DNA from: JAPLJC01 sp052326585
GTDB taxonomy: Bacteria > Desulfobacterota > Desulfobaccia > Desulfobaccales > 0-14-0-80-60-11
Length of the DNA stretch: 64,000 bases
Reading direction: 5' to 3'
NCBI GenBank assembly: GCA_052326585.1
Contig: JBKQLU010000070.1
Coordinates: 1-64,000 of the forward strand
A model generated the notes under the pieces. That model had not been told where the DNA came from. It was given only the letters and a program-made list of their open reading frames with translations, and did not search any database. Made by a program: the position numbers and the translations under genes. Shown piece by piece: positions 35,636 to 42,714 of the stretch (positions are counted from its first letter, which is position 1; each line of letters begins with the position of its first letter).

Positions 35636-36157
35636 ATGGCTAAAAAACCTGATACCGCAAAAACAGGCGACAATCAGCTTAAAATACAGGCAGGGAACAG
35701 GGGGAGTTTTAAGCCGGGCCGGAGCGGCAACCCCAAGGGTAGGCCGCGAACTATTGAAGCTAATGAACTGATAATATTAGACAAACTGGATAAAGAGGTT
35801 AGTGCGCTGGAAGGCGCTAAACATGGCTGGCACGGGCCGGAGCCTTCAAAAGTGTTCCGGTTGGCCGGTCTGGGAGAGGTTGCCGTTGCCCGGATAGTCA
35901 AGCGGTTGGCAGAGAAGGCGAAGTCAGAGGTCGTGCGCCTGCGGGCTTGCGAGTTGGCCGCCAAGGTTTTGCGGATGATCCGGGAAGACCCCCAGCAGCA
36001 CGAGGGAGTGACCATCGTAATTCAGGCTCTTGAAGGCTCAGCCCAGCAGGTCAATGTCGCCATGCCAGGCGTACCCTGTCAAACCCCTCCCCAGCCTGGC
36101 TCCTACCAGCACCCCACCCCAGCTATCCCAGACCAACCGATTACAATCACTGAATGA
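35636..36157 (+). CDS. DUF5681-domain protein, small-terminase-like
   Basis: This 173-residue protein has a basic N-terminus with GSFKPGRSGNPKGRPRT, the DUF5681 signature found in phage and island proteins. A helical part follows (AVARIVKRLAEKAKSEVVRL, RACELAAKVLRMIRED) that recalls small terminase subunits, and the C-terminal tail is proline-rich. It may take part in DNA recognition for packaging, which is inference. It is the only plus-strand gene inside the island apart from short frames. Bases 35950-35968 match a CRISPR spacer at 18 of 19 positions. Confidence 0.75.
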   Translation: MAKKPDTAKTGDNQLKIQAGNRGSFKPGRSGNPKGRPRTIEANELIILDKLDKEVSALEGAKHGWHGPEPSKVFRLAGLGEVAVARIVKRLAEKAKSEVVRLRACELAAKVLRMIREDPQQHEGVTIVIQALEGSAQQVNVAMPGVPCQTPPQPGSYQHPTPAIPDQPITITE

Positions 36158-36216
36158 TCCCTGCACCCTTCTTACTTCTTTCCTGGGGGTAAAATCGCCT
36201 CTCCTGGGCCGTCTGG

Positions 36217-36558
36217 TTAAGTCAGCACGGCCTCACAAGCCGTTGCCACTCCATATTTGCCCTTTTTCCTCTTTCCGCAATGCCCCCAGGCTTGGGTCGG
36301 GTTAGGGGAAGTGACGGCGGGGCGAAAGTGGCTGCATTCATAGCAGGTGAGGACCCGCTCAGATGGAGTAGGCTTGCATAAGTAGGCCAGCACTTCCGTC
36401 TTGTGCTCCTTCACCAGAGCCAGCAGGGGGCGCACCTGAGAGGGGGCTGGGTTCCTTTCTCCCTCGAATCTGGCCTTGATGGTTGCCCCTTTCACCGTGA
36501 ACCGATAACCCAGGTGGGCCAGCTTGCGCACCGCTTCGATGCCGGGGTTCGTTTCCAT
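36217..36558 (-). CDS. Four-cysteine protein downstream of the primase
   Basis: This 113-residue protein has an N-terminal helical part (GIEAVRKLAHLGYRFTVKGA, VKEHKTEVLAYLCKP) and a C-terminal putative zinc site made of Cys72, Cys75, Cys94 and Cys108 (TCYECSHFRP, GHCGKRKKGK, ATACEA). The start ATG shares a base with the TAA of the primase gene (TAATG), so its translation is coupled. This makes it the third part of the replication module. Proteins of this layout follow DUF3987 primases in other islands, as I recall. Its function is unknown. Confidence 0.75.
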   Translation of the reverse strand: METNPGIEAVRKLAHLGYRFTVKGATIKARFEGERNPAPSQVRPLLALVKEHKTEVLAYLCKPTPSERVLTCYECSHFRPAVTSPNPTQAWGHCGKRKKGKYGVATACEAVLT

Positions 36559-39302
36559 TAAATTTCCACCTCCACTATGTCTGCAACGTCTGCATTGTCT
36601 TGAGGCTCAACTCTGATGCAGGTTTCAGGCGCAGACATTCTTTCGCTGATGTCTGCATTGTCTTTAAATCCTTCTGCCGGTTCCGCAGACGATTCCGCAG
36701 ACGATGCAGACATCGGGTCTTCATCGTCTGTACCCTCAAATCCTTGCCAGTCCTGGCTATTCTGACTTTGCAGACATTGCAGACATTGTTCGATGAAATT
36801 TTCTGTATTCTTGTTCCATTCGAGGCACTTTACCGACCGGTGGCCATTAGCATCATGTTTGCCTGGAGGAATGGTCAACTTCACGGCCCGGAGTACCGCC
36901 CCCATCCCCCGCGGCTTGCCAATCTTTTGGATCTTGGGAGCCATAATGTTGTAGTGCTTATGAATGAATCCAATGGCCAAGCGTCCATCTTGGATATGGG
37001 GCCGCAACTTGTCCAGGGTCTGGGCTAGCAGGAAAGACCGCTCATTGACTTCTGGGGGCGCATAGCCATCTTCTTCGATCATCCGTAATGCGCCTTGAAT
37101 TTGCCCTAGGTAGAAGCTGACAGTCTTTATACCCCGCTCCAGGTCCTCCACAGATAGGATTGCCTGGGGAGTTCCACCAATGGAGAACCTCTCCATGCAA
37201 TGGATTAGCCCCGTGAGGCGCAAAACATACTCGGCGGCTTTGGGCAGGAACCCACGGAGTTGTGCAGGAAGTTGATCCTTGAAAGAAAATGTTTGATTCC
37301 GCCACTCAAGGAATTTTCCCTGGGCCTCGGAGTCAAGTATCATCCGGGTGGGTTGATGGATTCGCCCTTCGCACTCAAAGATTTTCCCGTTCACCCAATC
37401 CAGCGCCCGATTAAGAACGGTCTCCCACTTCTCCCGGCTCCGATCTCCCCACGATTCCGCGGTAAGGTCGTAATATGTCGGGGGTTCATAGGTTAGCAAA
37501 AATCGGAAAAGAGTACCGTCTTCGAGGTACAGCCTGTCTTCCCCAGCAAAAAAGGTCTTAAAGACCTTGGGTTGAACCCCTCCGAAGATGGAAACCCGCG
37601 CCCCGTTGAGGTACATAGACTTCCCAGCTCTTACAACCCTGGCTGGCTTCCCGTCAAAGAGTTTCAGCCAGGCTTCCCGGTCGGTGCCTTTTGATTTGTA
37701 TTGATTTTGTCCGGAGAGGAAGGCGCTAAGCTCATCTTGAATCACCACTATCCCACCATGCGGAGAGTTAATCAGGTCATCTCGGAGCCCTTCCAAGGTC
37801 AGGTCCGAAACAAAATACCCTCTGGGAGGTGCTGGTGGCGGCTCCTTTTCCCGCACCTTCTTAGGTAATTGCAGGTAAGCGGCCAGTTCTTCCCTGTACG
37901 CGATTTCTTCTTTTCTCTGAGCTTCATAGATAGCCTCAGCCATCAATTGGACGCCAGGAGTTTTACCCTCCCCGCTTTCTCGGATATCCCCAAGCCAAAA
38001 GATCAACGGGGCTTCCCAACTTTCCTTGGGTGAGACTACAATTGTTCTTCCCAAAACGGAGCCCATCAGACAGAACCCCGCCCCCGGGAGGGAATACGGT
38101 GAAGTAGCGCACGCCCTGCCTAGTTGTTGGAGGCTGTCTGCAATGTCACCGGGCAGCACTTCCCAGGGGAACGGGCAACGCGGAAACAGTTGGGCCGCCA
38201 ACTCCCAATTGACGGTAGGATTATCGGTTTTTGGGGCTTTGGGATTGGGCTGAGACCCATTATCCCCGTAACCCAATTTGGCAAGTTCTCTAGCTGCATT
38301 TATGAAGTCGCCGCCATGCTCTAATAAGGCATAGACCGCGAAGGGGGAATAATTCCGTTCCATATCGAAAGGGGCTGCACTGGACGTAAAGACATGGAAC
38401 CATCGCCCATCGATGAGCGAAGCGCTCTGCCCTCGGTCTTTTCCCGGCCTGCGGTAATGCTGGAAAGCTCCCTTGGCCCCTACCGGCTCCCAGCCATGCC
38501 TTGCAAGAACCCCTGTAATATCGCCGCGCTCGTTGAAGTCGTCTCCGGGCCGGCAGGCTTCTTTTGGCAGGCGGCAGCCAGCCCCTTCAACCTTTCCCGG
38601 GTCAACATACTCGTTGAGCGCGCTTGCTGCATTAATGAGGATTTGGCGTTCTTCCGGGCTGATTGTGGGGATATGGAGAAAGTCCTCCTGAAGGAGTTCA
38701 TAACCTGGGGTGGGATGAGCCAGGAATTGGCCACCCTCGCCCCGGGTTTCGATCAGGGTCACGACGACGGTGAACTTGCATCCGCTGAGGCGGGGGACAT
38801 ACCTTTTCCCTGAAATCTCAACTTCGATGGAAGGGAGCACCTTTTTAACAGAGGACTCATCCTGTGGGTCAATCCTTAATTCTCCCAGCTTTTCCACCAC
38901 AGACGCGGTAACATCAACCCCACGCTGAGCGAGTTTGGTGTTTCCTGGGATTCCCCCCTCAGAACAGCGATAAGCAGCATGGCGGCCATCGTTTTTCGAT
39001 TTCTGTATGACAAGCCGCTCAAGGAGTCCCGGCGCTTCTCCGCTAACGATGTCTGCCCATGCGTAAAACAGCTCAGCCCTGTTGTCGAAGTCCAGTATCT
39101 CCAGATTTCCGGATACCATCCCGGTGATAATCCCCATGGCCTTATTTTTCCCGAACCACCCCCGTATTTCTGGATCAGTAGGCAGGTGGGTTTGATAAGG
39201 CTTCCATTCACACACGGGGGCTTTGGTCTGGAGGGAAGTGGGGATGACAGAAAGACCTGCGCCTACATAGCTTAAAGCAGTCTGGCAAAATAGATTAGCC
39301 AT
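36558..39302 (-). CDS. Primase-polymerase / DUF3987 replication protein
   Basis: This 914-residue protein has an N-terminal prim-pol domain (about 10-200; VIPTSLQTKAPVCEWKPYQT, GIITGMVSGNLEILDFDNRA with the catalytic acidic residues). DUF3987 follows (about 380-800; GAGFCLMGSVLGRTIVVSPK, WLGDIRESGEGKTPG as the nucleotide-binding loop, GGIVVIQDELSAFLSG). This is the standard replication initiator of satellite-type islands, combining primase and probable helicase or ATPase. The C-terminal tail is acidic and repetitive. Its ATG overlaps the preceding 33-residue ORF. Confidence 0.9.
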   Translation of the reverse strand: MANLFCQTALSYVGAGLSVIPTSLQTKAPVCEWKPYQTHLPTDPEIRGWFGKNKAMGIITGMVSGNLEILDFDNRAELFYAWADIVSGEAPGLLERLVIQKSKNDGRHAAYRCSEGGIPGNTKLAQRGVDVTASVVEKLGELRIDPQDESSVKKVLPSIEVEISGKRYVPRLSGCKFTVVVTLIETRGEGGQFLAHPTPGYELLQEDFLHIPTISPEERQILINAASALNEYVDPGKVEGAGCRLPKEACRPGDDFNERGDITGVLARHGWEPVGAKGAFQHYRRPGKDRGQSASLIDGRWFHVFTSSAAPFDMERNYSPFAVYALLEHGGDFINAARELAKLGYGDNGSQPNPKAPKTDNPTVNWELAAQLFPRCPFPWEVLPGDIADSLQQLGRACATSPYSLPGAGFCLMGSVLGRTIVVSPKESWEAPLIFWLGDIRESGEGKTPGVQLMAEAIYEAQRKEEIAYREELAAYLQLPKKVREKEPPPAPPRGYFVSDLTLEGLRDDLINSPHGGIVVIQDELSAFLSGQNQYKSKGTDREAWLKLFDGKPARVVRAGKSMYLNGARVSIFGGVQPKVFKTFFAGEDRLYLEDGTLFRFLLTYEPPTYYDLTAESWGDRSREKWETVLNRALDWVNGKIFECEGRIHQPTRMILDSEAQGKFLEWRNQTFSFKDQLPAQLRGFLPKAAEYVLRLTGLIHCMERFSIGGTPQAILSVEDLERGIKTVSFYLGQIQGALRMIEEDGYAPPEVNERSFLLAQTLDKLRPHIQDGRLAIGFIHKHYNIMAPKIQKIGKPRGMGAVLRAVKLTIPPGKHDANGHRSVKCLEWNKNTENFIEQCLQCLQSQNSQDWQGFEGTDDEDPMSASSAESSAEPAEGFKDNADISERMSAPETCIRVEPQDNADVADIVEVEI

Positions 39303-39396
39303 ATCGCCCCTCCGATCTGACCGTCTGGATGCTCTCAGGGGTCAGCCCGGCTCTCCGTAGGTCTGCCAAGTGCTCGGGATGAAAAGCCCGATTCAT
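39295..39396 (-). CDS. 33-residue ORF coupled to the primase gene
   Basis: An ATG with perfect AGGAGG eight bases upstream opens a frame reading MNRAFHPEHLADLRRAGLTP then ESIQTVRSEGRYG. It ends 8 bases inside the primase gene, so ribosomes finishing it would restart on the primase. The HLADLRRAGLTPESI motif resembles the opening of many island primases, where it is part of the primase itself. It is either a split-off N-terminus or a translational coupler. Confidence 0.65.
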   Translation of the reverse strand: MNRAFHPEHLADLRRAGLTPESIQTVRSEGRYG

Positions 39397-39398
39397 GG

Positions 39399-39590
39399 CT
39401 ACGCCTCCTTCCGTTGATCCCTTATCCAGGCCATAACTTCCTCCAGAGAAAAGCGGAGATACTTCTTACCGAGCCGGAGTCGGGGGAGGCTCCCGGGGCC
39501 GGTTTTCCTGGTTTCCCCGTAAACCCATGAGCGTTTGACCTTTAATGCGGTGGCAAGTTCAGAAACTGTTAATAAATCTTCTCGGTCCAT
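39399..39590 (-). CDS. AlpA/excisionase-like HTH protein
   Basis: This 63-residue protein consists of one MerR-like (HTH_17) winged helix: LLTVSELATALKVKRSWVYG, LPRLRLGKKYLRFSLEEVMA and a WIRDQRKEA tail. Proteins of this type act as excisionase or activators of integrase in P4-like elements. AAAGGAG precedes the ATG. It is the first gene of the replication operon, two bases before the 33-residue ORF. Confidence 0.85.
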   Translation of the reverse strand: MDREDLLTVSELATALKVKRSWVYGETRKTGPGSLPRLRLGKKYLRFSLEEVMAWIRDQRKEA

Positions 39591-39612
39591 AACAATCTCC
39601 TTTCATCACGAT

Positions 39613-39648
39613 CAAAAAATAAAAAAAGCCATGACGAAGTGTCATGGC
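39613..39648 (-). terminator. Terminator-like hairpin directly before the alpA-like gene
   Basis: On the minus strand an 8-bp stem GCCATGAC/GTCATGGC with loop ACTTC is followed by TTTTTTTATTTTTT. It is a textbook intrinsic terminator for transcription coming from the 39855-40508 gene. Only 22 bases separate it from the next ATG, so it also lies at or near the 5' end of the alpA operon mRNA. Confidence 0.75.
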
Positions 39649-39652
39649 CATA

Positions 39653-39681
39653 ATATTAGAAAGAAGGAGAAATTAAATCAA
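39653..39681 (-). promoter_or_regulatory. Promoter of the alpA-primase operon
   Basis: Minus-strand TTGATT (39676-39681) and TAATAT (39653-39658) are exactly 17 bases apart. The expected start point falls on the first bases of the terminator-like hairpin, so the hairpin would form the very 5' end of the mRNA. Confidence 0.6.
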
Positions 39682-39743
39682 GCTATCCTTATTATTCTGC
39701 GTGGCAGAAACATTTCGAAAAATAACAAAATTTAAATGCCTTT

Positions 39744-39766
39744 TTGCCAAAAAGACATTTTGGCAA
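39744..39766. promoter_or_regulatory. Perfect 9-bp inverted repeat, possible operator
   Basis: TTGCCAAAA and TTTTGGCAA enclose five bases (AGACA on the plus strand). It lies about 60 bases upstream of the alpA operon promoter and 90 bases from the end of the 39855 gene. The symmetry and AT-rich setting suit a repressor site for the Xre or the AlpA-like protein, but no second copy was found. Confidence 0.4.
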
Positions 39767-39854
39767 ATAAGGTACATAAAAGTGATTTGTTTCAGGGGAT
39801 TTCTGCCAGCCCCCTTTTCCAGCGGGAGAGTATGGGAGCAAGATATTCAAGATA

Positions 39855-40508
39855 TCATTTTAAGATTTGCATGAATTTGGGAGCATCCTTGAGCTTTTGC
39901 TTCTCTTTCGAGATATACTCTCGAAGAGTTCTGTCTGCTACGGGTTCCAATCCTAAGCTTTGTAGGACACTGTTAGTCCATTTTGTTAAATGGGTTGCGG
40001 GGGTTTCTAGAGGGACATGCTCAAGAAAGATTTTCACCAGGCGATGAGCTTTCGGTTCAGGTTTTTCGCCAGTTGCTACGATGTACCTCCAGAGAGGGGG
40101 CACCTTCCCTTCACAGACACTGGTCGATACTTCCTTCCGGAAGTCCTGCCAGTTTTTCTCAATGCGTTTTACCAAAGGAAGCCCAATCTTGGCGATATAG
40201 GCTATCTCACCGATCCGCTCAAACAATTCATCAGTCTCCCTGAGTATGTCACTGTGCAAAAATACAATGTCGTAATCCAGGGCGGTTCGGACCAGAGTGA
40301 AGAGCAAGTAATCTATGTCAACGGCATATTTTTTCCCTGTAGAACTTATTAATTCTTTTTTTGAAAAGATTCCTGAGTTTATGATAGCTAAAGCTCCCTT
40401 CGTGTATCCGGGCGAGCGCCAAACCCCCTCATATCCAATGCCGAAATCGTTAAATTTGCGCCGTATAAGAGCTAATCCTTGAAATTCGCCCTCTTCATCT
40501 ATTGTCAT
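39855..40508 (-). CDS. Uncharacterised island protein, 217 residues
   Basis: AAGGAG seven bases before the ATG supports the start. The protein is soluble and mixed alpha/beta (FQGLALIRRKFNDFGIGYEG, AVDIDYLLFTLVRTALDYDI). It ends in a helical, basic region (LEPVADRTLREYISKEKQKL) that could hold an HTH. I recognise no family. It is the outermost gene at the right end of the island, and its transcript would end at the terminator at 39613-39648. A regulatory role at the opposite end to the integrase is possible but unsupported. Confidence 0.55.
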   Translation of the reverse strand: MTIDEEGEFQGLALIRRKFNDFGIGYEGVWRSPGYTKGALAIINSGIFSKKELISSTGKKYAVDIDYLLFTLVRTALDYDIVFLHSDILRETDELFERIGEIAYIAKIGLPLVKRIEKNWQDFRKEVSTSVCEGKVPPLWRYIVATGEKPEPKAHRLVKIFLEHVPLETPATHLTKWTNSVLQSLGLEPVADRTLREYISKEKQKLKDAPKFMQILK

Positions 40509-40682
40509 CTGCCATCTCCTTGCATCGGTCTGTCGAAGCCCCCAAGCCAGCCGAAGGCGCCTGGTAGCCCCCCCCCGGAGATACGCCAGTCGCTATCCCT
40601 GTAGTGGTTTTGGTTTTAAGGTCAATTTTTATTGAAGTGAGAACCCCTATAACCCACGTGAATACTTGACAAGTGGGTCATC

Positions 40683-40704
40683 ATTTTGTGACCATTTTGT
40701 GACC
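40683..40704 (+). repeat. Right tandem 11-bp repeats, putative integrase arm sites
   Basis: ATTTTGTGACC occurs twice head to tail with no gap, 118 bases inside attR. The unit matches the left pair at 21366-21387 (shared TGTGACC and an AT-rich front, same 11-base period, same orientation). Confidence 0.6.
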
Positions 40705-40722
40705 ATAATACCCTAAAACAGG

Positions 40723-40763
40723 AAAAAAAACCGGCTACCAGGATAAAATTGGCAGCCGGTTTT
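40723..40763. terminator. Bidirectional terminator near the right end of the island
   Basis: AAAACCGGCT pairs with AGCCGGTTTT around a 17-base loop. On the minus strand the stem is followed by eight T, on the plus strand by TTTTCC. It probably blocks chromosomal transcription from entering the island, or island transcription from leaving it. Confidence 0.7.
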
Positions 40764-40822
40764 CCTATAAGTTTTTGTAGGTTAGTGGTTAGTGTTTGAT
40801 TCTCTTAGTGATCTCCTTCACA

Positions 40823-40867
40823 CTCACACGGTGGAAGTCACTGGTTCAAATCCAGTACCGCCTACCA
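40823..40867 (+). repeat. attR: 45-bp copy of the tRNA-Val 3' end
   Basis: Identical to 21277-21321. The preceding bases do not continue the tRNA, so this is a 3' fragment and not a gene. After four different bases the extended identity AATTCAAGGGGTTACGG follows, with a diverged copy of the tRNA terminator hairpin. It marks the right boundary of the island. Confidence 0.92.
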
Positions 40868-41332
40868 TGAAAATTCAAGGGGTTACGGTTGTGGGCCGTG
40901 CCCCTTTATTCTTTTCTGCTACCGGACGGACCCTGCCGCTTTGGGCCTTTCAATCATTCCTGGGTATTTCTCTAGTAATCTACGATTATACGGCAACTTG
41001 GACACTCAGTCCAAAAAGCTTTGGGGACCTGGCATGCCGAGTCTAACCCCGAGGATGCTAGCACAAATTTCGGAGGGGGAGGTATTGATAAAAGTTGGCT
41101 ACCGCCATCCCTCTCCGTGTTTAACGATTACCCAGTATGTTAAAAACCTGCGAAAAAGACACATTTTGGGAATAATCTGTGCTATCCTCCGTCCCACAAG
41201 ATGATTGGGCTACAATAAGAGGAGCCTCTTCGGGATTGAACCCGGGATAAAGGAATGCTGAGCGCAGGTGCGCGCCTCAAGAGCCGGGGATGGTACCGCC
41301 GATGAACGCCGATAAGCACAGATTGAATTGAG
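40868..41332. other. Chromosomal spacer after attR, no confident gene
   Basis: About 465 bases that begin with the diverged tRNA terminator. It contains only short frames without ribosome sites or recognisable domains. The region is AT-richer than the flanking glycosyltransferase gene and may include the original junction debris. No repeat pairs or RNA genes were seen. Confidence 0.5.
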
Positions 41333-42514
41333 ATGGGGATGGAATATTTCGTCGCGGCGGCCATGGTCCTGATGCTCTCTTACCTAACGGTGTTGATCTA
41401 CGTGGGGGGGCGGCCCTTGCGGCCGGCCGCCGCTGCTGCTGAGGTTGACCGCCTAGGGGGCCCCTGGCCCCGGCTGGCGCTGCTGGTGCCGGTGACCGGG
41501 GCCGCCGCCGGCCTTGCGGGGCGCCTGCAGGCGTTGCTTCGTCAGGATTATCCTGACTATGAAGTGGTGTTTGCCACCCGGGACGCCCAGGACCCGGCCA
41601 CTGCGGTAATCCTGTCTTTGCTGCCGCGCTACCCCCGGGCCCGGCACGTGGTGGCCGGCCCGGCCCGGAGCTGCGGCCAGAAGAACCACAACCTGCTGGC
41701 CGCCGTGAAGTTGGTAGGCCAGACCCCGGAGATCCTGGTTTTTTGCGACAGCAACCAGGAAGCGCCCCCGGCGTGGCTGCGGGAGCTGACTGCACCCCTG
41801 ACCGAAGGAAAGGCGGGGGTGAGCAGCGGCTTTCACCACGTCATCGCCGCCAACTTCGGGGTGGCGGCCCTGGGCCGGGCGGTCACCGTTCTCACCCTCT
41901 ACCTGAACAAAGGGTTTCACCTCCTGAACCAGCCCTGGGGCGGGGCCACCGCCATCCGGCGCTCCCTGTTTGAAGACCTGGGAGTGGCGCCGCTTTGGGC
42001 CGAAAACGTGGTGGACGACGTCTCCCTGGCGGCCCGGCTGGCGCGGGCTGGCATTCGGGTAGAGGCGCCCCGGGGGGCCCGCCTCTATACCCCTCTGGAG
42101 GGAGAAACCCTGGGGGATTGGAGCCGCTGGGGCACCCGCCAGTGGCTCTACTTGAAGTTTTGCTGGCCCTTCAACTGGCTGGTCCATGGCCTGGTGGTGC
42201 ATCTCCTCTGGGGCCTGGTGGCGCTGGCGCTGGCGACCCTGCTCTTGGCCCTCCTGGGTCTGGTTTCCGGGACCCTGCCAACTGCTGCGGCTGTGCTGTT
42301 CCTGGCGGGGCTCGTCTGGCTGGGGTTGGCCCTGCGGGCCCTGCATCCCGCGCCCGGGCCGCCGCGGCAGTGGCTGACGGCGTTTTTTGCGGCCATGGCC
42401 ATGGGCAGTTGGTGCCACTTGCAGTCGGTGTTCATCAAGGAGATGCGCTGGCGTGGCATAGCCTACCGGGTGGGCTGGCGGGGCCGGGTGCTCAGGGTGA
42501 GCCGCGACCGATAA
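41333..42514 (+). CDS. GT21-like membrane glycosyltransferase (HpnI / ceramide glucosyltransferase type)
   Basis: This 393-residue protein has one N-terminal membrane helix, a GT-A catalytic domain and two or three C-terminal helices (LVVHLLWGLVALALATLLLA, AAAVLFLAGLVWLGLALRAL). The catalytic pattern includes RLALLVPVTGAAAGLAGRLQ, LVFCDSN as the first acidic motif, VVDDVSLAARLARAG and the late RWGTRQW. The family moves sugars to lipids on the cytoplasmic face. A role with hopanoids or ceramide is only a family inference; no hopanoid gene is adjacent. A second ATG two codons later is also possible. Confidence 0.8.
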   Translation: MGMEYFVAAAMVLMLSYLTVLIYVGGRPLRPAAAAAEVDRLGGPWPRLALLVPVTGAAAGLAGRLQALLRQDYPDYEVVFATRDAQDPATAVILSLLPRYPRARHVVAGPARSCGQKNHNLLAAVKLVGQTPEILVFCDSNQEAPPAWLRELTAPLTEGKAGVSSGFHHVIAANFGVAALGRAVTVLTLYLNKGFHLLNQPWGGATAIRRSLFEDLGVAPLWAENVVDDVSLAARLARAGIRVEAPRGARLYTPLEGETLGDWSRWGTRQWLYLKFCWPFNWLVHGLVVHLLWGLVALALATLLLALLGLVSGTLPTAAAVLFLAGLVWLGLALRALHPAPGPPRQWLTAFFAAMAMGSWCHLQSVFIKEMRWRGIAYRVGWRGRVLRVSRDR

Positions 42515-42598
42515 TTGACGTTGATCAGGAAGCGTTATACGGCCGAGGAGATCATCGGGAAGCTGCGGGAAGCAGAGGTAGCCTTGGCCCCGGCTCAT
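42515..42598 (+). pseudogene. IS3-family OrfA remnant
   Basis: Directly after the glycosyltransferase stop a frame reads IRKRYTAEEIIGKLREAEVA, the highly conserved N-terminus of IS3-group OrfA transposases. The homology ends after about 25 residues, and no OrfB or inverted repeats are recognisable. This is the scar of a lost insertion sequence. Confidence 0.7.
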
Positions 42599-42714
42599 TT
42601 TGCGCTCGAGCTTCGCAAAAAGCTGGCAGGGGCTTCTACTGCCTGCCTCTCACCGGGAACCGGGTCCGGCCCTGCCTGCGGGCAGACAGAAAAACCGAAA
42701 CCCGGGCGCCCCGG

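Larger units (their letters stand above)
21322..40867. mobile_element. tRNA-Val-integrated genomic island carrying a CRISPR-Cas system
   Basis: The boundaries are the 45-bp direct repeats at 21277-21321 and 40823-40867. The integrase gene abuts the intact tRNA. Inside are an Xre regulator, an AlpA-like factor, a primase-polymerase/DUF3987 protein, a DUF5681 small-terminase-like gene, a complete type I cas operon with its array, a broken restriction-modification gene and AT-richer cargo genes. There are no structural phage, large-terminase or conjugation genes. This fits a satellite-type element or integrative island of about 19.5 kb that depends on a helper for transfer. The dependence is inference. 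Confidence 0.88.

Noticed and set aside
40823..40867. A second tRNA-Val gene
   Set aside because: Only the 3' 45 bases are present; the acceptor 5' strand and D arm are missing. It is the attR fragment.
40792..41204. Frames of 84-87 residues spanning attR and the following spacer
   Set aside because: They begin in or next to a tRNA fragment, have no ribosome site and show no family resemblance.
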